Assembly (NCBI RefSeq): GCF_050699935.1
Contig: NZ_JBOHGB010000015.1
Location: 1 to 64,000, forward strand
Length of the DNA stretch: 64,000 nt
From: Actinophytocola sp050699935
Lineage (GTDB): Bacteria; Actinomycetota; Actinomycetes; Mycobacteriales; Pseudonocardiaceae
Reading direction: 5' to 3'
The position numbers and the translations under genes were made by a program. Of the stretch, positions 28,465 to 36,920 are shown one piece after another. A model generated the notes under the pieces. That model saw only the letters and a list, made by a program, of their open reading frames with translations. It had not been told where the DNA came from and did no database searches. Positions within the stretch are counted from its first letter, which is position 1, and every line of letters starts with the position of its first letter.

Positions 28465-29490
28465 TCACTTATCGCTTCTGCTTACGCCGGACCACTGAAG
28501 ACTTCCTCTGGCAGGTCTTTCCAAAGGTCGCCTACGCCCATGACGACCTGCCAATGGTCCCACGATCTGAGGCGCCCCGAATTTCCGGACAGCTTTCTTA
28601 CTGTTAATTCGTGCTGCGAGCTGTCGGTTCAGGTACTCGTTGTGGACCTCTAGTGGGGTCTTGTAGTCGAGCCCTGCGTGGAGACGTTGCCGATTGTAGA
28701 AGCCCTCGATGTATTTGACAATCTCCTGTCGAGCCTGCGCTCGTGTGGTGAATGTCATGCGGTTGGTCCATTCGTTCTTCAGTGCGCCGAAGAAGGATTC
28801 GGCCATTGCGTTGTCCCAGCAGATCCCGGTCCTGCCGACCGATTGTCGCATGTTCATGTCGGCGAGTTTGGTGGCGAACTCGTAAGACGTGTAGTTCGAG
28901 CCTCGGTCGGAGTGGAAGATGCATCCTGACTGGATATCGCTGGTACCGGCCGCGGAATCGATCGCAGTACAGATGAGGGAGGTCCTGTAGTGATCGGCCA
29001 TGGCCCAGCCGACGACCATTTTCGAGTAGCAGTCGATGACCGTGGACAGGTATACCCATCCTTCGCCGGTGCCGATGTAGGTGATGTGGCCGACCAGTTT
29101 GGTGCCCGGCTGTTCGGCGGTGAAGTTCCGGCCGGCCAGGTCCGGGATGCGGTGCGCCTGCTCGGCCTCGGTGGTGGTCGGCCGCCAGGGTCGTGGCTGG
29201 CAGGACACCAGGCCCAGCTCACGCATCAGCTGCCGGACGAGCTCGTCTGAGGCGTGCTCGCCCGAGCGCAGGAGCACCGCGTGGATGCGCCGGTAGCCGT
29301 AGGTGCCATGGTTGGCCCGGAAGATCGCCGTGATCAACGTGGCGAGCCGCTCGCGCCGCTGCGCCGCCGGCGACGGTGGCCGGTCTTTCCACTCGTAGTA
29401 GCCCGACGTGGACACATCCAGCCATTCGCACATCTTGACAACCGGGTAGTTGTCCTTCTCGCCGTCGACGAACGCGAACTTGACGCTCAC
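28465..29490 (-). CDS. IS3-family transposase OrfB, catalytic Asp replaced
   Basis: The 341-aa protein has the HTH_21 segment (ANHGTYGYRRIHAVLL) and an rve-type integrase core. The DDE residues should be the Asp of GDITYI, the Asp of HSDRGSNY and the Glu of NAMAESFFGALKNEW. The first reads GHITYI here (Asp to His, about residue 134), so catalysis should fail. GTG 29490 overlaps the orfA stop by 4 bases. The frame runs out of the element past the inverted repeat and stops in flanking DNA, adding about 40 foreign residues. Confidence 0.85.
   Translation of the reverse strand: MSVKFAFVDGEKDNYPVVKMCEWLDVSTSGYYEWKDRPPSPAAQRRERLATLITAIFRANHGTYGYRRIHAVLLRSGEHASDELVRQLMRELGLVSCQPRPWRPTTTEAEQAHRIPDLAGRNFTAEQPGTKLVGHITYIGTGEGWVYLSTVIDCYSKMVVGWAMADHYRTSLICTAIDSAAGTSDIQSGCIFHSDRGSNYTSYEFATKLADMNMRQSVGRTGICWDNAMAESFFGALKNEWTNRMTFTTRAQARQEIVKYIEGFYNRQRLHAGLDYKTPLEVHNEYLNRQLAARINSKKAVRKFGAPQIVGPLAGRHGRRRPLERPARGSLQWSGVSRSDK
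28582..28590 (+). repeat. Left inverted repeat core of IS3 element
   Basis: TTTCCGGAC, matched by its reverse complement at 29819-29827. Beyond it the two ends diverge (AGCTTTC inside the left end, GGGGAAC inside the right end). Confidence 0.55.
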
Positions 29491-29777
29491 CGATACTCCT
29501 GGGCGAAGAAGGCCGCAGCTTTTCCCAAGAACTCATTGCGCATCTTGAGTTCCTGATTCTCGCGCTCCAGTTCACGCAGCCGCGCCCGCTCGCTCACCCG
29601 CGACGGCTCCTCCTCCACCGGATGCGCCTTCCGATACTGCGCTACCCAGTTCCCCAGAGTCCCCGCGTTGATACCGAGTTCCCGAGCCACCTGAGCGACT
29701 GGCCGCGAACCCTCAACCACCATCTTGACAGCCTCATCCCGAAACTCGGGAGAGAACCTCCGAGGCCTTTCCGGCAC
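29487..29777 (-). CDS. IS3-family transposase OrfA (HTH protein)
   Basis: This 96-aa DNA-binding protein has a homeodomain-like helix-turn-helix (RRFSPEFRDEAVKMV to ELGINAGTLGNWVAQYRK) and a C-terminal leucine-zipper-like segment RLRELERENQELKMRNEFLGKAAAFFA, the normal IS3 OrfA architecture. Its stop overlaps the orfB start. No classical slippery heptamer is seen at the junction, so translational coupling may replace frameshifting. It is intact. Confidence 0.88.
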   Translation of the reverse strand: MPERPRRFSPEFRDEAVKMVVEGSRPVAQVARELGINAGTLGNWVAQYRKAHPVEEEPSRVSERARLRELERENQELKMRNEFLGKAAAFFAQEYR

Positions 29778-29818
29778 TGATCATCCTCCGTTTCCGGCGG
29801 AACCTTATTAGGTTCCCC

Positions 29819-29827
29819 GTCCGGAAA
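29819..29827 (-). repeat. Right inverted repeat core of IS3 element
   Basis: Reverse complement of the left nonamer, reading TTTCCGGAC on the minus strand. An internal palindrome GGAACCTTATTAGGTTCC lies 10 bases inside. Confidence 0.55.
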
Positions 29828-29847
29828 GTGGGAGGCTCGCCAGAGAT

Positions 29848-30357
29848 GTGCGCGGTGTCTTCTACGCGACGAGTGCCATCATTGTGGGAATCCTCGTTGG
29901 TAACGTACTGCGGCTCCCCTCGCCGGAGCTGCTGGGAGGCTTGCTCTGTGGGATCGCGCTCAGCGCGGTCCCGCTCTTCGCGGACGCGGTCGTGCCGAGC
30001 TTCCTGTACGACATCGCATTGCTCAAGGTCGGCGTGCAGGCTGGCGAACGCTTCACTCGCCAGACCATCGGGAGCCTGGGGCGTTTGCTTCCCCTTCTCG
30101 TTGTCGTGATGGTGCTGTTGATCGTCGGCTGCGGACTTCTCGCGTTACTGCTGTGGAACGTGACCGGGGAGTCGCTGCTCGACTGCTATCTGGCGACGTC
30201 TCCGGGAGGACTGCCGGTCATCCTGGCCACTGTCGGCGACACGTCCGGAAACGCGACGTTCGTTTCGGCCGCGCAGATCCTGAGGATCCTCGTCATTCTG
30301 GCCGCGCTCCCGTTCGCGGCCGCTGCCGTCGCGAGGCGCCGCCGCCCCCCGCCCTAA
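29848..30357 (+). pseudogene. AbrB-family membrane protein, 5'-truncated by IS3
   Basis: This C-terminal half of an AbrB-type membrane protein (PF05145, often labelled ammonia monooxygenase-like) has LPSPELLGGLLCGIALSAVPLF, PSFLYDIALLKVGVQAGERFT and SPGGLPVILATVGDTSGNATFVSAAQILR, the hallmarks of the second AbrB repeat. About 169 residues remain of roughly 350. The frame is open back into the end of the IS element, so the insertion removed the N-terminal half. GTG 29848 is only a nominal start. The missing half is not visible left of the element. Confidence 0.72.
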
Positions 30358-30377
30358 GTGGACTTACAACGTACCCG

Positions 30378-30407
30378 TTGACGCTGGCGCCGACGCTACC
30401 CTAAGCT
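30378..30407 (+). promoter_or_regulatory. Candidate promoter of catabolic operon
   Basis: TTGACG at 30378-30383 and TAAGCT at 30402-30407 are separated by 18 bases and resemble an SigA-type promoter. It precedes the first CoA-transferase gene, and the palindromic operator candidate begins at the -10 element. Confidence 0.5.
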
Positions 30408-30424
30408 ATCTATCGAGCGCTCGG
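30406..30424 (+). promoter_or_regulatory. Candidate TetR operator 1
   Basis: CTATCTATCGAGCGCTCGG contains the perfect palindrome CGAGCGCTCG (30414-30423). The same 19 bases with two changes recur at 38229-38247 in front of the second gene block. Palindromes of this kind are typical TetR-family operators, and a TetR gene lies between the two sites. Position over the -10 region would allow repression. Confidence 0.6.
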
Positions 30425-30479
30425 TTGGGCACTCGAGATAGGCACCCCCACTGTTGCCAGACGAACGGACCGGTGTGTC

Positions 30480-31715
30480 ATGATCGCAGCGCGTGGTTCC
30501 GAGCGGACCGAACGAGGTCCGTTGACAGGGCTGCGAGTTGTCGACCTCACGTCCGTCGTCGTGGGTCCCTACTGCACGCTCGCGCTCGCCGACATGGGAG
30601 CCGACGTCATCAAGGTCGAGTCGCCGGCCGGTGACACGATGCGTGACATTGGCCCACGGCGGAATCCGGGCATGGGTTCGCAGTTCCTGAGTCTCAACAG
30701 GAACAAGCGCAGCGTGGTGCTCGACCTCAAGAAGCCCGCGGCGCGGGAGGCGTTGTCGCGGCTGGTCGAGACGGCCGACGTGTTCATCCACAACATGCGC
30801 CGGCCGGCCATCGAACGGCTCGGGCTGACCTACGGCGCGATCGCCGCGGTCAACGAGCGGATCGTGTACTGCACCATCCACGGTTTCCACAGCGCCGGGC
30901 CATATCGCGACAAGGCCGCCTACGACGACACCATCCAGGGTGCCAGTGGCCTTGCCGCGATCCAGTCCAGGAACGGCGAGCCGCCACGGTATGTGGTGAG
31001 CGCGATCGCCGACAAGACTCCGGCGATGGTGGCGCTGTCGAGCGTGCTCGCGGCCCTGCTGTACCGGGAGCGTACCGGCCGGGGCCAGGAGCTCGAGGTG
31101 CCCATGTTCGAGTCCATGACGGCCTACGTCATGAGCGAGCACCTCTACGGGAAGACGTTCGAGCCGCCTCTGGGGCCCACCATCTACTCGCGGCAGGTGT
31201 CGCCGTTCCGGCGGCCGCATCCCACCGCTGACGGCTATATCTGCGCGTTGATGTACACCGACGAGCAGTGGGACCGGTTCTTCCGGATGATCAGTCGCGC
31301 GGAACTGATTTCCGACCCGCGGTTTCTCACGATCGGCACCCGTACCGACAACATCGACGAGCTGTATTCGATTGTGGGCGAGGCACTGCGCGGCAGGTCC
31401 ACGGCGGACTGGTTGAGTGCGTTCGAAGATGCCGACATCCCCGCCATGCCGGTGAACACGCCGGACGATCTGTTGAACGACAAGCACCTACGGGCGACCG
31501 ATTTCTTTTACCTCACCGAGCATCCCACCGAGGGAACGGTGCGTAACGTCCGTTATCCGGCGAGTTTCTCGGACACCCCGATACCACTCGCCGAACCGGC
31601 CCCGACACCTGGCCAGCACAGTCACCACGTGCTCGCCGAGTTGGGATACGGCGAAGAAGAACTGAAATCCATGGTCGCCGCTGGTGCAATCAATCCACCT
31701 GCATCCAATCAATGA
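30480..31715 (+). CDS. Class III CoA-transferase (CaiB/BaiF family)
   Basis: This 411-aa enzyme would activate a carboxylic acid by moving CoA from a donor acyl-CoA. LTGLRVVDLTSVVVGPYCTLALADMGADVIKVE (about residues 14-46) is the standard N-terminal signature, and VLDLKKPAAREAL follows. The segment where family members carry the catalytic Asp reads AYDDTIQGASGL (about 148-159), so it looks competent. Best family match is formyl-CoA-transferase-like. It is the first gene of the operon and is followed at 22 bases by a binding-protein gene. Confidence 0.9.
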   Translation: MIAARGSERTERGPLTGLRVVDLTSVVVGPYCTLALADMGADVIKVESPAGDTMRDIGPRRNPGMGSQFLSLNRNKRSVVLDLKKPAAREALSRLVETADVFIHNMRRPAIERLGLTYGAIAAVNERIVYCTIHGFHSAGPYRDKAAYDDTIQGASGLAAIQSRNGEPPRYVVSAIADKTPAMVALSSVLAALLYRERTGRGQELEVPMFESMTAYVMSEHLYGKTFEPPLGPTIYSRQVSPFRRPHPTADGYICALMYTDEQWDRFFRMISRAELISDPRFLTIGTRTDNIDELYSIVGEALRGRSTADWLSAFEDADIPAMPVNTPDDLLNDKHLRATDFFYLTEHPTEGTVRNVRYPASFSDTPIPLAEPAPTPGQHSHHVLAELGYGEEELKSMVAAGAINPPASNQ

Positions 31716-31737
31716 CCCCTTAGAAAAGGTGTGGATT

Positions 31738-32811
31738 ATGTTTCTATCCCGGGCGGTTTCGTCGCGCGCGCGATCGCGGAGAATGCTCGCTACGCTGGCG
31801 GTTGTCCTGCTGGCCACGGTGACTGGCTGCGCCGGTGGCGGTGATGACTCCGGCGGCCAGGCGGGGGAGCAGGGCTCGCCGGACACGGTTCGAATCCTGG
31901 TCAACCCAGGGTCCAACAGCCACGTGCCGATCTACGTCGCCCAGGACGCCGGCATCTTCCGCGAGAACGGCCTGGACGTGCAGATCGTGACCAACGCGAC
32001 CGCGATTCAGCCGCTGCTCACCGGCGACGTCGACGTCGCGTTTCCCTCGCCGGGCCAGGCGTTGATCGCAAACGAGCAGGGACACGACCTACGCATCTTC
32101 ATGACGCTCATCGACAAGGTCCTCCAGGCCGTGGTGGTCAGGGACGAGCCAAAGTCCGGCGACACGGAATACCCCGACGTGTTGCGGCAGCTGACGGGGA
32201 AGACTCTCGGTGTCACGGTCCGTGGTGGTGCTGTCGACCTGAACCTCCGCTACGTGTTGCGTGAGGCGGGGCTCAACCCCGACTCCGACGTCACCATCGT
32301 GCCGACCGGGAACGCCAGCGCCATGCTCGCGGCTATGCAGGGCGGGCGCGTCGACGGGATCATGTCGCTGCAGCCCATCACCGCGCAGCTCGTCACCAAG
32401 GGGTCCGGCCACGTGCTGGTCGACCTCGCCAAGGGCGAGGGGCCCGAGGCCATGAACCAGCCGTTCATCACCGGCGTAGCGGCAAAGTCGTTCATCGACG
32501 CCAAGCCCGAGGTGCTGGACAAGCTGGTCGAGTCGTTGAGGCAGGCGCAGGAGTACATCCACGACTCCGCCAACAAGGCCGAGTTCGCCGACATCGTGAA
32601 GAAGCGCGTCTACAGCACGCTCACTCCCTCCGAGATCGACCAGATCTTGGCCGAGCTGGGCGCGACCACGAAGACCATCTGCTTCGCCAGCAAGGATCTC
32701 GGCAACATCGCGGAGGTGCTGATCACCGAGGGCGTCGTCAAGAAGCAGGCCGATGCCTCGTCGACGATCTACACCAAGGCTCAGGAGGCGGCTGGATGCG
32801 CGGCGAGCTAG
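31738..32811 (+). CDS. TauA/NMT1-like ABC substrate-binding lipoprotein
   Basis: This 357-aa solute-binding protein has a Tat-free lipoprotein signal ending VTGC (Cys near residue 29) and an NMT1/SsuA-type domain: VRILVNPGSNSHVPIYVAQDAGIFRENGLDVQI. Family members bind taurine, alkanesulfonates, pyrimidine-like compounds or aromatic acids. ATG 31738 is preceded by AAAAGG; the longer frame from 31684 lacks a signal at its N-terminus. It is followed by its ATPase with a 16-base overlap. Confidence 0.88.
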   Translation: MFLSRAVSSRARSRRMLATLAVVLLATVTGCAGGGDDSGGQAGEQGSPDTVRILVNPGSNSHVPIYVAQDAGIFRENGLDVQIVTNATAIQPLLTGDVDVAFPSPGQALIANEQGHDLRIFMTLIDKVLQAVVVRDEPKSGDTEYPDVLRQLTGKTLGVTVRGGAVDLNLRYVLREAGLNPDSDVTIVPTGNASAMLAAMQGGRVDGIMSLQPITAQLVTKGSGHVLVDLAKGEGPEAMNQPFITGVAAKSFIDAKPEVLDKLVESLRQAQEYIHDSANKAEFADIVKKRVYSTLTPSEIDQILAELGATTKTICFASKDLGNIAEVLITEGVVKKQADASSTIYTKAQEAAGCAAS

Positions 32812-33605
32812 GGGATCGTCAGGTACGCGCGGAGCTCGCCGGTGTCAACCACAGCTTTCCGGCAGCGGACGGCAGCGCGGTCGCGACGCTGAACAACGTC
32901 GATCTCAAGGTGAGGGGCGCCGAGTTCATCAGCATCATCGGTCCGAGCGGATGCGGCAAGACGACGATCATGAACATGATCGCCGGACTGATCATCCCGG
33001 ACAGCGGGTCCGTTCTGCTCGGCGGTGAGCCCGTTGCCGGTCCGCAGGCCGGAAAGGTCAGCTACATGTTCGCCAGGGACGGGCTGTTTCCGTGGCGAAC
33101 AGCCATCGACAACGTCAACCTCGCGATGCAGATGCGGCGAAACAAGCCCATGCCGGGGCGGGCGAAGGAGATTCTCGCGTCCGTCGGTCTCGCGGGGTTC
33201 GAGCGGCACTACCCGAGCCAGCTCTCCCAAGGCATGCGGCAGCGTGTCGCGTTGGCCAGAACGCTCGCCGTCGAGGCGGACCTGTGGTTGATGGACGAGC
33301 CGTTCGCCGCGCTCGACGCGCACACGCGAACCCTGATCCAGGACGAGTTCATCAGCATCTGGGAAAAGTCCCGCAAGACGGCCATCCTGGTGACGCACGA
33401 CCTCGGCGAGGCGATCACCCTCTCCGACCGGGTCGTGGTGATGACGGCCCGGCCGGGTGAGATCAAGGCCGTCTACGAGATCGACCTGCCCAGGCCGAGA
33501 AGCGTGATCGACCTGCAGAACGACAGTGCCTTCACGTCGCTCTACTCCCAGCTGTGGACCGACCTGCGCGGTGAGTTCGCCAGTGACCGTGGAACGACGA
33601 CATGA
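32796..33605 (+). CDS. SsuB/TauB-like ABC transporter ATPase with altered Q-loop
   Basis: This 269-aa ATPase belongs to the nitrate/sulfonate/taurine class. Walker A GPSGCGKTT, Walker B LWLMDEPFAALD and the VTHD switch are intact. Two positions are unusual: the Q-loop reads SYMFARDGLFPW, with Ala in place of the conserved Gln, and the signature is LSQGMRQR instead of LSGG. Both could slow the catalytic cycle. The gene is co-transcribed with the binding protein and permease. Confidence 0.9.
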   Translation: MRGELGDRQVRAELAGVNHSFPAADGSAVATLNNVDLKVRGAEFISIIGPSGCGKTTIMNMIAGLIIPDSGSVLLGGEPVAGPQAGKVSYMFARDGLFPWRTAIDNVNLAMQMRRNKPMPGRAKEILASVGLAGFERHYPSQLSQGMRQRVALARTLAVEADLWLMDEPFAALDAHTRTLIQDEFISIWEKSRKTAILVTHDLGEAITLSDRVVVMTARPGEIKAVYEIDLPRPRSVIDLQNDSAFTSLYSQLWTDLRGEFASDRGTTT

Positions 33606-34438
33606 GTGCACAGCCGTCCAATGCGAACCGTGTGGCCGTGCTCCGGGAGCGGATGTCGACGGTCGTCGGTCGAACCCTGATGTTCGTGATCCTGCTGGGG
33701 ATCTGGCTACTGGCGGCCAACCTCCAACCGAACTTCGTGCCGACGCCGTGGGCCGTGCTGAGCACGGTGGGTACCTGGCTCGGGGACGGGACGATCAGTG
33801 ACAACATCGGCACCACCCTGTACGAGGTGTTCGTCGGCGCCGCCCTCGCGTTCGGCATCGGTATCCCCGTGGGGCTCGTCCTGGCACAGTCACGGTTCCT
33901 GGACAACGCCACTCGGCCCTACATCGACGTGATGAACGCGATCCCGCGGATCGGGCTCGCGCCGCTGTTCGTGTTGTGGTTCGGCTTGGGCCAGACGTCG
34001 AAGATCGCGCTTGTCTTCTCGGTCCTGTTCTTCATCGTGGTGATCAACGTCCACGCGGGGGTGAAGAGCGTCGAGCGTGAGCACATCGTGCTGGCGACAC
34101 TGCTCGGTGCGTCCCGGTGGGACATCGCGATGAAGGTGCTGCTTCCCTCGCTCGTGCCGTGGATCATCGCGAGCCTGCGTCTCACCAGCGCCTACGGCGT
34201 CTCCGCCGCGGTGATCGGGGAGTTCGTCGCCGGCAGCAACGGGCTGGGCTACCTGCTCGCCTACCACTCCTCGGTGCTCAACCCCTCGGGATCCTTCGCC
34301 GCGTTGTTCCTGCTTGCGCTCGTATCGTTGACTCTGACGTTCTTGACGATGCTCCTCGAACGGCACGCCTTGCGCTGGCGAAACCCCGGCGGGCGAGTAC
34401 GCGCGGCGCAGCGTCGCCGGGAACCGACCGGCGTCTGA
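33602..34438 (+). CDS. SsuC/TauC-like ABC transporter permease
   Basis: This 278-aa permease has six predicted helices and the EAA-type loop LATLLGASRWDIAMKVLLPSLVPWI (about residues 165-189). It completes a TauABC-like importer with the two upstream genes; its ATG overlaps the ATPase stop by 4 bases. PRIGLAPLFVLWFGLGQTSKI in the middle is diagnostic of the SsuC/TauC family. It supplies the substrate for the surrounding catabolic enzymes by inference. Confidence 0.92.
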   Translation: MSAQPSNANRVAVLRERMSTVVGRTLMFVILLGIWLLAANLQPNFVPTPWAVLSTVGTWLGDGTISDNIGTTLYEVFVGAALAFGIGIPVGLVLAQSRFLDNATRPYIDVMNAIPRIGLAPLFVLWFGLGQTSKIALVFSVLFFIVVINVHAGVKSVEREHIVLATLLGASRWDIAMKVLLPSLVPWIIASLRLTSAYGVSAAVIGEFVAGSNGLGYLLAYHSSVLNPSGSFAALFLLALVSLTLTFLTMLLERHALRWRNPGGRVRAAQRRREPTGV

Positions 34439-34448
34439 AGCCCTGGAG

Positions 34449-34934
34449 ATGACGACAATGGAAGCCAAGTACTACGAGGACCTGGTCGTGGGGTTCACCG
34501 TCGAGTCCATGGGACGAACCGTGACCGAGCCGGACGTCGTGATGTTCAACAACATCATGAAGATCATGAACCCGATCCATTCCGATCCGGAACACGTGCG
34601 CGACTCGATGTTCGACGGGATGGTCGCACCCGCGCCGTTCATCCTCACGGTCAGCCTGGGTCTGCTCAGCGGGACCGGCTACCTGACCGGCAGCGTGCTT
34701 GGCGTGCTGGAGTACGAGAACCTCAAGTTCCTTCTCCCGGTACGTCCCGGCGACACGTTGTACGCGTCCGTCGAGGTCGTCGCCCGGCGAGAGACCTCGG
34801 ACGGCAAGCGGGGCGTCGTGTCTCTGCGGGACAATACGACGAACCAACGTGGCGAAACCGTCTACATCGGACTCAGGAAGATATTGGTTCGCAAGCGAAG
34901 CTCGCTCGGCACGGACGCCGACGAAGAACGATAA
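34449..34934 (+). CDS. MaoC-like hydratase
   Basis: This 161-aa hotdog-fold protein belongs to the MaoC/(R)-hydratase superfamily, which adds water to enoyl-CoA thioesters. YYEDLVVGFTVESMGRTVTEPDVVMFNN and PIHSDPE (about residues 41-47) give the expected entry helix and the Asp/His region, and FLLPVRPGDTLYASVEVV the second strand pair. It is closely similar in pattern to the gene at 36921, suggesting duplication. It follows the permease at 10 bases. Confidence 0.85.
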   Translation: MTTMEAKYYEDLVVGFTVESMGRTVTEPDVVMFNNIMKIMNPIHSDPEHVRDSMFDGMVAPAPFILTVSLGLLSGTGYLTGSVLGVLEYENLKFLLPVRPGDTLYASVEVVARRETSDGKRGVVSLRDNTTNQRGETVYIGLRKILVRKRSSLGTDADEER

Positions 34935-34953
34935 CTCGAAACGGGGTAGCTCC

Positions 34954-35688
34954 ATGATTCTCCACCAGGTAACGACCGTCGAGGCCGGCGAGGCGTTGGG
35001 TCGAAGTCCGCTTGGTGTCATCACATGTGGCGCCACGGAACAGCACGGTCCGCATCTCCCGTTGAGCACGGACACGATCGGGGGTTGGGCGCTCGCACGA
35101 AAGGTCGCCGAGCGACTGGACTGCGTCCTCGCCCCGCCCATTCCGGTTGGTTGCTCCGACTACCACCTGAACTGGCCGGGAACGCTGAGCATCTCGCCGG
35201 CCACGATGACGTCCACGATCTGCGAGATCGCCGAGAGCCTGCAGACGCACGGGGTGAAGAACATCCTGATCGTCAACGGCCACGGCGGCAACCGGTCGGC
35301 CGTGGACGTCGCGGCTTCGCAACTGGTGCGGACCGGTGGTGTCTCGGTTGTCGTGGCGTACTTCCAGGGGCTGGCGTTCAAGGCGGCGGGCGGCGAGATG
35401 GATCTCGGTCACGCCGGCCACGTCGAGACCGCCGTGGTGTTGCGCGAGGCGCCGGAGCTGGTCAAGATGGAGCTGGCCACCGGGGGTACCGACCTGGCCG
35501 AGGCGCTACGCCGGGAGCGGGAGTTCTCGGCACGCGACATCTACCGGCCCATGCTGGACTGGGAGAGCGTGTCGGAGAGCGGATGGTTCGGCGACGCGGC
35601 CGCGGCGACCGCCGAGCAGGCGGATCCGCTGCTCGAGAAGATGGCCGATCGCGTCGTGGAGTACGTGTCCAATGCCTTCGTCAAGTAG
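34954..35688 (+). CDS. Creatininase-family metal-dependent amidohydrolase
   Basis: This 244-aa enzyme of the creatininase/FAPy-deformylase/MftE superfamily hydrolyses amides or cyclic amides with divalent metals. Ligands are visible in ATEQHGPHLPLSTD (Glu29, His31, Asp40), NGHGGNRS (about residue 110) and HAGHVETA (about 152). Family members in catabolic clusters open rings such as creatinine or deformylate intermediates. ATG 34954 follows GGGGTAGC. It sits between a MaoC gene and a CoA-transferase, so it may release the acid later activated with CoA. Confidence 0.88.
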   Translation: MILHQVTTVEAGEALGRSPLGVITCGATEQHGPHLPLSTDTIGGWALARKVAERLDCVLAPPIPVGCSDYHLNWPGTLSISPATMTSTICEIAESLQTHGVKNILIVNGHGGNRSAVDVAASQLVRTGGVSVVVAYFQGLAFKAAGGEMDLGHAGHVETAVVLREAPELVKMELATGGTDLAEALRREREFSARDIYRPMLDWESVSESGWFGDAAAATAEQADPLLEKMADRVVEYVSNAFVK

Positions 35689-36919
35689 CTCCGCACGGAG
35701 GAGCAGGCGGCCCCGTGCCTCGTTGCACGGGGTGCGCGTCCTGGACCTCACGCACATCGTCGCGGGCCCGTTCTGCACCCTGCTGCTGGCCGACGCCGGC
35801 GCGGACGTGGTGAAGATCGAGCCGCCCGGGCGCGGCGAGACGAGCAGGCGCCAGGGCCCGTTCCTCCAGGGTGCGGGCGACGAGTCGACCAGCGCCTACT
35901 TCATGCGGCTGAACCGGAACAAGAAGAGCGTGACGCTCGACCTGAAGTCGCCGGAGGGCAAGCACCTATTCCTGCGCCTGGTGGCGCGCAGCGACGTGGT
36001 GGTGGAGAACTTCGCACCCGGGGTGATGAGCCGGCTGGGTCTCGGTTACGAGGTGCTGCGCAACGCCAACCCGAAGATCGTCTACGCGGCCCTGAGCGGC
36101 TATGGCGATGCGGCTGACTACCCGACGCCCTACGCGCACCATCCGGCGATGGCGGTCGCGATCGAGGCGTTCAGCGGGCTGATGGACCTGGCGGGCGGCG
36201 CGGCGACGAATCCGGCCGTGCTCGGCTTCCCGGTCGGTGACATCTTCGCCGGGAGCCTGGCGGCGTTCGGGATCGCCGCCGCGGTTCGCGACGCCGAGAC
36301 GACCGGTGAGGGCCAACACCTGGACGTGGCGATGTTCGACGCCGCGGTGGCGCTCAACGAGCGGGCGCTGACGCACTACTCGCTCTCCGGCGAGGTCCTG
36401 TCGCGGAACAACGAGACCCAGGTGGGGCCGATGGCGGTCTACCTAACCAAGGACGGGCACCTCACTCTCGCCGCGGCGATCGAGGACATCTGGCGCAAGT
36501 TCTGTGCCGCCATCGAGCGGCCGGACCTGGTGGCCGCACCGGGGTTCGAGACCGGCCGCGACCGGGCCCGCAACCACGACCGGCTCCGTCCGCACATCGA
36601 GGCGTGGACCAGGACCCGGACCACCCAGGAAGCCGTCGACGTGCTCATCGAGCACGGGGTGCCGGCGGCCGCCGTACGCGACGCGCGTGCGGTGTTCGAG
36701 GACCCGGCCCTGGTCAGCCGGCGGATGCTCGTGGACGTGAACCATCCGATCGCGGGCCAGGTCAGGTTGGTCGGGAACCCGGTGAAGTTCCTCGAGAGCG
36801 ATGCGGTGCCCGCCGAACCGCCGTCGTTGCTGGGTCAGCACACGGTGGACTTCCTCGGCGAGGTCCTCGGTCTCGACCAGGCCGAGCTCGGCCGGCTGCG
36901 AGAGGAGAGCGTGATCTGA
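35672..36919 (+). CDS. Class III CoA-transferase, second copy
   Basis: This 415-aa CaiB/BaiF-family protein begins with LHGVRVLDLTHIVAGPFCTLLLADAGADVVKIE and has VTLDLKSPEGKHL and YEVLRNANPKIVYAALSGYG in the proper order. The region that usually holds the catalytic Asp reads YAHHPAMAVAIEAFSGLMD, with no Asp in the expected place by eye. ATG 35672 overlaps the previous gene by 17 bases; a later TTG or GTG near 35726 is possible because the first 18 residues are Ser/Arg-rich and unlike the family. Confidence 0.88.
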   Translation: MPSSSSSARRSRRPRASLHGVRVLDLTHIVAGPFCTLLLADAGADVVKIEPPGRGETSRRQGPFLQGAGDESTSAYFMRLNRNKKSVTLDLKSPEGKHLFLRLVARSDVVVENFAPGVMSRLGLGYEVLRNANPKIVYAALSGYGDAADYPTPYAHHPAMAVAIEAFSGLMDLAGGAATNPAVLGFPVGDIFAGSLAAFGIAAAVRDAETTGEGQHLDVAMFDAAVALNERALTHYSLSGEVLSRNNETQVGPMAVYLTKDGHLTLAAAIEDIWRKFCAAIERPDLVAAPGFETGRDRARNHDRLRPHIEAWTRTRTTQEAVDVLIEHGVPAAAVRDARAVFEDPALVSRRMLVDVNHPIAGQVRLVGNPVKFLESDAVPAEPPSLLGQHTVDFLGEVLGLDQAELGRLREESVI

Positions 36920-36920
36920 G

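Larger units (their letters stand above)
28582..29827 (-). mobile_element. IS3-family insertion sequence
   Basis: An element of about 1.25 kb with two overlapping minus-strand transposase genes (orfA, orfB) of IS3 type. The ends share the inverted nonamer TTTCCGGAC at 28582-28590 and its complement at 29819-29827; the true terminal repeats may extend a little further. I find no matching 3-bp target duplication, so flanks may have rearranged. It truncates the AbrB gene at its right edge. A catalytic substitution suggests it cannot move by itself. Confidence 0.8.

Noticed and set aside
29500..29777. Programmed -1 frameshift between orfA and orfB of the IS3 element
   Set aside because: No A-rich slippery heptamer near the 4-base overlap; translational coupling explains the arrangement equally well.
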